Origin: an uncultured Litoreibacter sp.
GTDB lineage: Bacteria; Pseudomonadota; Alphaproteobacteria; Rhodobacterales; Rhodobacteraceae
DNA length: 7,500 nt
NCBI GenBank assembly: GCA_937928335.1
Contig: CALFWN010000135.1
Coordinates: forward strand, 1 to 7,500
Direction of reading: 5' to 3'
Position numbers and translations under genes: made by a program. Numbering within the stretch: the first letter of the stretch is position 1; every line of letters starts with the position of its first letter. The notes under the pieces were generated by a model that worked only from the letters and a program-made list of their open reading frames with translations, searched no databases and had not been told where the DNA came from. Of this stretch, positions 5,925 through 7,500 are shown piece by piece.

Positions 5925-6539
5925 TTACTCCTCCATCGCGATCTTGCGGGTGCCGGTGATTTCCAACCCGTAGGCATCCAGACCTACCACATTGGGCGAC
6001 GGGCTGTTGGTCAGAAGCTCCAGCTTATGCAGCCCCAGAGCCGCCAGAATTTGCGCCCCCACCCCGTATTGCCGCAGCTTTTGGGGCGCGGCTTCACTAT
6101 CGGCCACCAGCTTCATCATCGTGTCACGCAACAAGACCACCGCGCCGCGCCCCTCCCGGGCGATGATCCGCATCGAGGAGCGCAGCTCATCAGCCGGGGA
6201 CGGCCCCAGCCCCAGCACATCCTGCAACGGGTTCAAAGCGTGCATCCGCACCAGGACCGGCGCGGGGTCCTCAAGATCGCCAACGCTGAGCGCGATATGT
6301 TCGGCGCCTTGCGTCTCGTCGTTGAAAATGCGCATCGTCCAGTCGCCGCCAAATTCCGACGTCACCTGCGCCTCGGAGGCCAGCCTGACCAGATTATCGT
6401 GGCGGCGGCGATAGGCAATCAGATCGCTGATCGTGCCGATCTTGAGGTTGTGCAGTTGCGCGAAGCTGACCAGATCGGGCAGCCGCGACATGGTGCCGTC
6501 CTCATTCATGATTTCGCAGATCACGCCGGAGGGGTTGGC
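5925..6539 (-). pseudogene. ribB: RibB (RibBX-type) remnant: catalytic DHBP synthase domain missing, GCHII-like tail intact
   Basis: From ANPSGVICEIMNEDG onward (204 residues to the stop) this is the C-terminal part of an alphaproteobacterial RibB. It holds the last strands of DHBP synthase (MSRLPDLVSFAQLHNLKIGTISDLIAYR) followed by a GTP-cyclohydrolase-II-like domain with RGAVVLLRD and YGVGAQILAALGLHKLELLTNSP. The GCHII zinc cysteines are absent (positions near MHALNPLQDVLGLGPSPADEL), as in the RibBX variant common in Proteobacteria, whose tail lacks GCHII activity. What is abnormal is the N-terminus. The roughly 150 catalytic residues, including the acidic DDEDREN-type metal and substrate region, should lie to the right, but beyond 6539 the frame is merely the antisense of another gene. 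As it stands it cannot make DHBP. The frame stays open by chance to 6767, so a hybrid polypeptide could be translated. It is 3 nt upstream of ribH. Confidence 0.85.
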
Positions 6540-6545
6540 GCGGTT
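6535..6545. other. Junction between riboflavin locus and polysaccharide locus
   Basis: To the left, minus-strand RibB sequence is recognisable up to the codon at 6537-6539; to the right, plus-strand membrane-protein sequence is recognisable from about 6540. Both genes lose their N-terminal part at this point. No insertion sequence, integrase, tRNA, long repeat or obvious target-site duplication is visible at the seam, so it looks like a simple fusion of two ends. Confidence 0.7.
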
Positions 6546-6764
6546 CTGCTTGCGCTCGTTTTTGTGCTTTTGGGGCGTGCGATGCCGATGCCTTCGCGCC
6601 TGACCCATGGCACCAGAATTGCCGTTGCAGGGGTTATTGGCGGCGCCGGGGCCTTGTTTGCGGTGGCCTATAGCGCATGGGATGAAAGCTTCTGGGCCAG
6701 TCTTGCGGTGGTCTCGTGCGCTTTGATTGTCATGGCGCGGCAAAGCCCGCAAATGGCAACATGA
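6540..6764 (+). pseudogene. C-terminal fragment of a polytopic membrane protein, N-terminus lost at junction
   Basis: The plus frame gives 74 residues ending in a stop at 6762-6764. It has an opening hydrophobic run (AVLLALVFVLLG), a basic loop (RAMPMPSRLTHGTR), a second hydrophobic segment (IAVAGVIGGAGALFAVAY) and a third (FWASLAVVSCALIVMA), then a polar end. This is typical of the tail of a polytopic inner-membrane protein such as a polysaccharide polymerase, ligase or prenol-phosphate sugar transferase; I cannot tell which. Reality of the frame is supported by its ATGA overlap with the glycosyltransferase start. The first hydrophobic run begins abruptly at the junction, so the N-terminal part is missing. 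An internal start at ATG 6582 would make a two-helix protein, but it lacks a ribosome binding site. Confidence 0.6.
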
Positions 6765-7500
6765 CAAGCATTGCCGCGATCATTGTCAGCTATCATACCG
6801 GCAGGGCTTTGAAGGATTGCCTGCACGCTCTGGCTGCGCAGCGTGGGCTGACCGAACTGGTTATTGTTGATAATGGCAACCGGCCGGAAATGCAGGGCTG
6901 GCTGGCGCGCTTTGTCGAGCAGACCGCTCACGCCCGGCTTGTCACTGCGGCAGAAAATCTCGGCTTTGGCCGTGCGGTCAATCTCGGTGTTGCGGCCTCC
7001 GATGCCCGCCAGCTTCTGATCATAAACCCTGATTGCGTCTTGCGACCTGACGCGCTTGAAGCACTTGTCGAGGCCAGCAAAGGCGCGCGGTCGCCGGCGC
7101 TGATTGGCGGTAGGATATTCGATGTTCATGGGCAGAACCAGCGTGGGCCGATGCGGTGTGAGTTGACGGCGGGGCGGCTTGTCTCGAAGCTGTTTGGCGG
7201 GGCTGGCATTGATATGCCGCTGGCACCGCAGCCCACACAACCGATTGAAGTTGATGTGACCTCCGGCGCGTTTTTCCTGATGGATAGAGCGGGGTTTGAT
7301 CAGATTGGCGGTTTTGACGAGGGCTATTTTCTTCATGTCGAGGATATTGACCTGTGTAAACGGGTCCATCTTGCCGGTGGGGAGGTGATCTATCACCCCA
7401 AGGCGGGCGCGCTCCATTATGGCGCAACGTCAGATGTCTCAAGCGTTTTTGTCGAGCGGCACAAAGCGGCAGGCTTTGCCCGCTATCTGCGCAAATTCTC
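6761..7500 (+). CDS. Family 2 glycosyltransferase (WbbL/rhamnosyltransferase type), C-terminus cut by window edge
   Basis: The ATG at 6761 overlaps the preceding stop as ATGA, and 246 residues are read with no stop before the right edge. The GT-A fold of family GT2 is shown by AAIIVSYHTG at 5-14 (the first nucleotide-binding strand), VIVDNGN at 34-40, ENLGFGRAVNLGVAAS at 65-80, and INPDC at 88-92, where the Asp in NPD takes the DXD metal-binding role. The acceptor region is VTSGAFFLMDRAGFDQIGGFDEGYFLHVEDIDLCKR (166-201), with Glu194-Asp195 as the likely catalytic base region. This combination is typical of the dTDP-rhamnosyl or related transferases of O-antigen and capsule synthesis, acting at the cytoplasmic face of the inner membrane. 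The sugar donor cannot be read from sequence. GC is visibly lower, and ttg, gtt and ggg codons commoner, than in ribH/nusB, as is usual for surface-polysaccharide loci. Confidence 0.92.
   Translation, partial: MTSIAAIIVSYHTGRALKDCLHALAAQRGLTELVIVDNGNRPEMQGWLARFVEQTAHARLVTAAENLGFGRAVNLGVAASDARQLLIINPDCVLRPDALEALVEASKGARSPALIGGRIFDVHGQNQRGPMRCELTAGRLVSKLFGGAGIDMPLAPQPTQPIEVDVTSGAFFLMDRAGFDQIGGFDEGYFLHVEDIDLCKRVHLAGGEVIYHPKAGALHYGATSDVSSVFVERHKAAGFARYLRKF

Noticed and set aside
5901..6764. Open plus-strand frame of 287 codons running from antisense of ribB into the membrane tail
   Set aside because: Its first 210 or so codons are antisense of well-recognised RibB sequence and have no domain; only the part after about 6540 looks like protein, so only that was annotated.
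6668..7442. Minus-strand frames opposite the glycosyltransferase
   Set aside because: GT2 motifs on the plus strand are unambiguous; the minus frames have no domain.
1..7500. CRISPR array, tRNA, rRNA, insertion sequence, FMN riboswitch
   Set aside because: No regularly spaced repeats, cloverleaf, transposase or RFN-like conserved leader was seen; any riboswitch of the rib operon would lie upstream of the missing part of the operon.

Overview
The window looks like a chromosomal piece of an alphaproteobacterium, most likely a Rhodobacterales (Roseobacter-type) member. The evidence is high GC by eye, the order ribB-ribH-nusB on one strand, a RibB with a cysteine-less GTP-cyclohydrolase-like tail, a twin-arginine MsrB-like protein and an exported protein of the kind labelled 'aggregation factor core' in roseobacters. 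The assignment is by protein recognition only; no rRNA or tRNA is present.

Layout, left to right. (1) Positions 1-755, minus strand: an AraC-family regulator with a cupin-type sensor domain, cut by the left edge. (2) A 227-bp divergent intergenic region. (3) 983-1303, plus: a 106-residue exported protein of unknown function. (4) 1410-1946, plus: a Tat-exported, divergent MsrB-like methionine sulfoxide reductase. (5) A strong intrinsic terminator at 2014-2037 that touches the start codon of the next gene and contains its Shine-Dalgarno. (6) 2038-3348 and 3345-4205, plus: an overlapping pair, a four-helix membrane protein with a large extramembrane coiled-coil region, then a membrane-anchored ClpP-like serine protease. 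(7) 4292-4807, plus: an exported aggregation-factor-core-like protein, preceded by a 15-bp tandem duplication. (8) A bidirectional terminator at 4833-4863 between convergent units. (9) Minus strand: nusB (4912-5385) and ribH (5382-5921), tightly coupled, with ribB (5925-6539) upstream of them.

The most striking feature is at about 6537-6545. The RibB reading frame, which should continue to the right with the whole catalytic DHBP synthase domain, loses recognisable sequence there. On the other side begins the C-terminal tail of a plus-strand membrane protein whose own N-terminal part is missing. That tail overlaps by ATGA with a family 2 glycosyltransferase of the WbbL/rhamnosyltransferase type (6761 to the right edge). 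Two unrelated loci, riboflavin/nusB and surface polysaccharide, are therefore joined end to end with both flanking genes decapitated. This is either a real deletion or rearrangement (then another ribB must exist) or an assembly or cloning chimera.

Other points worth attention are the membrane coiled-coil/ClpP-like protease pair as an uncharacterised envelope module, the terminator/ribosome-binding-site overlap, and the loss of usual active-site motifs in the MsrB-like protein.
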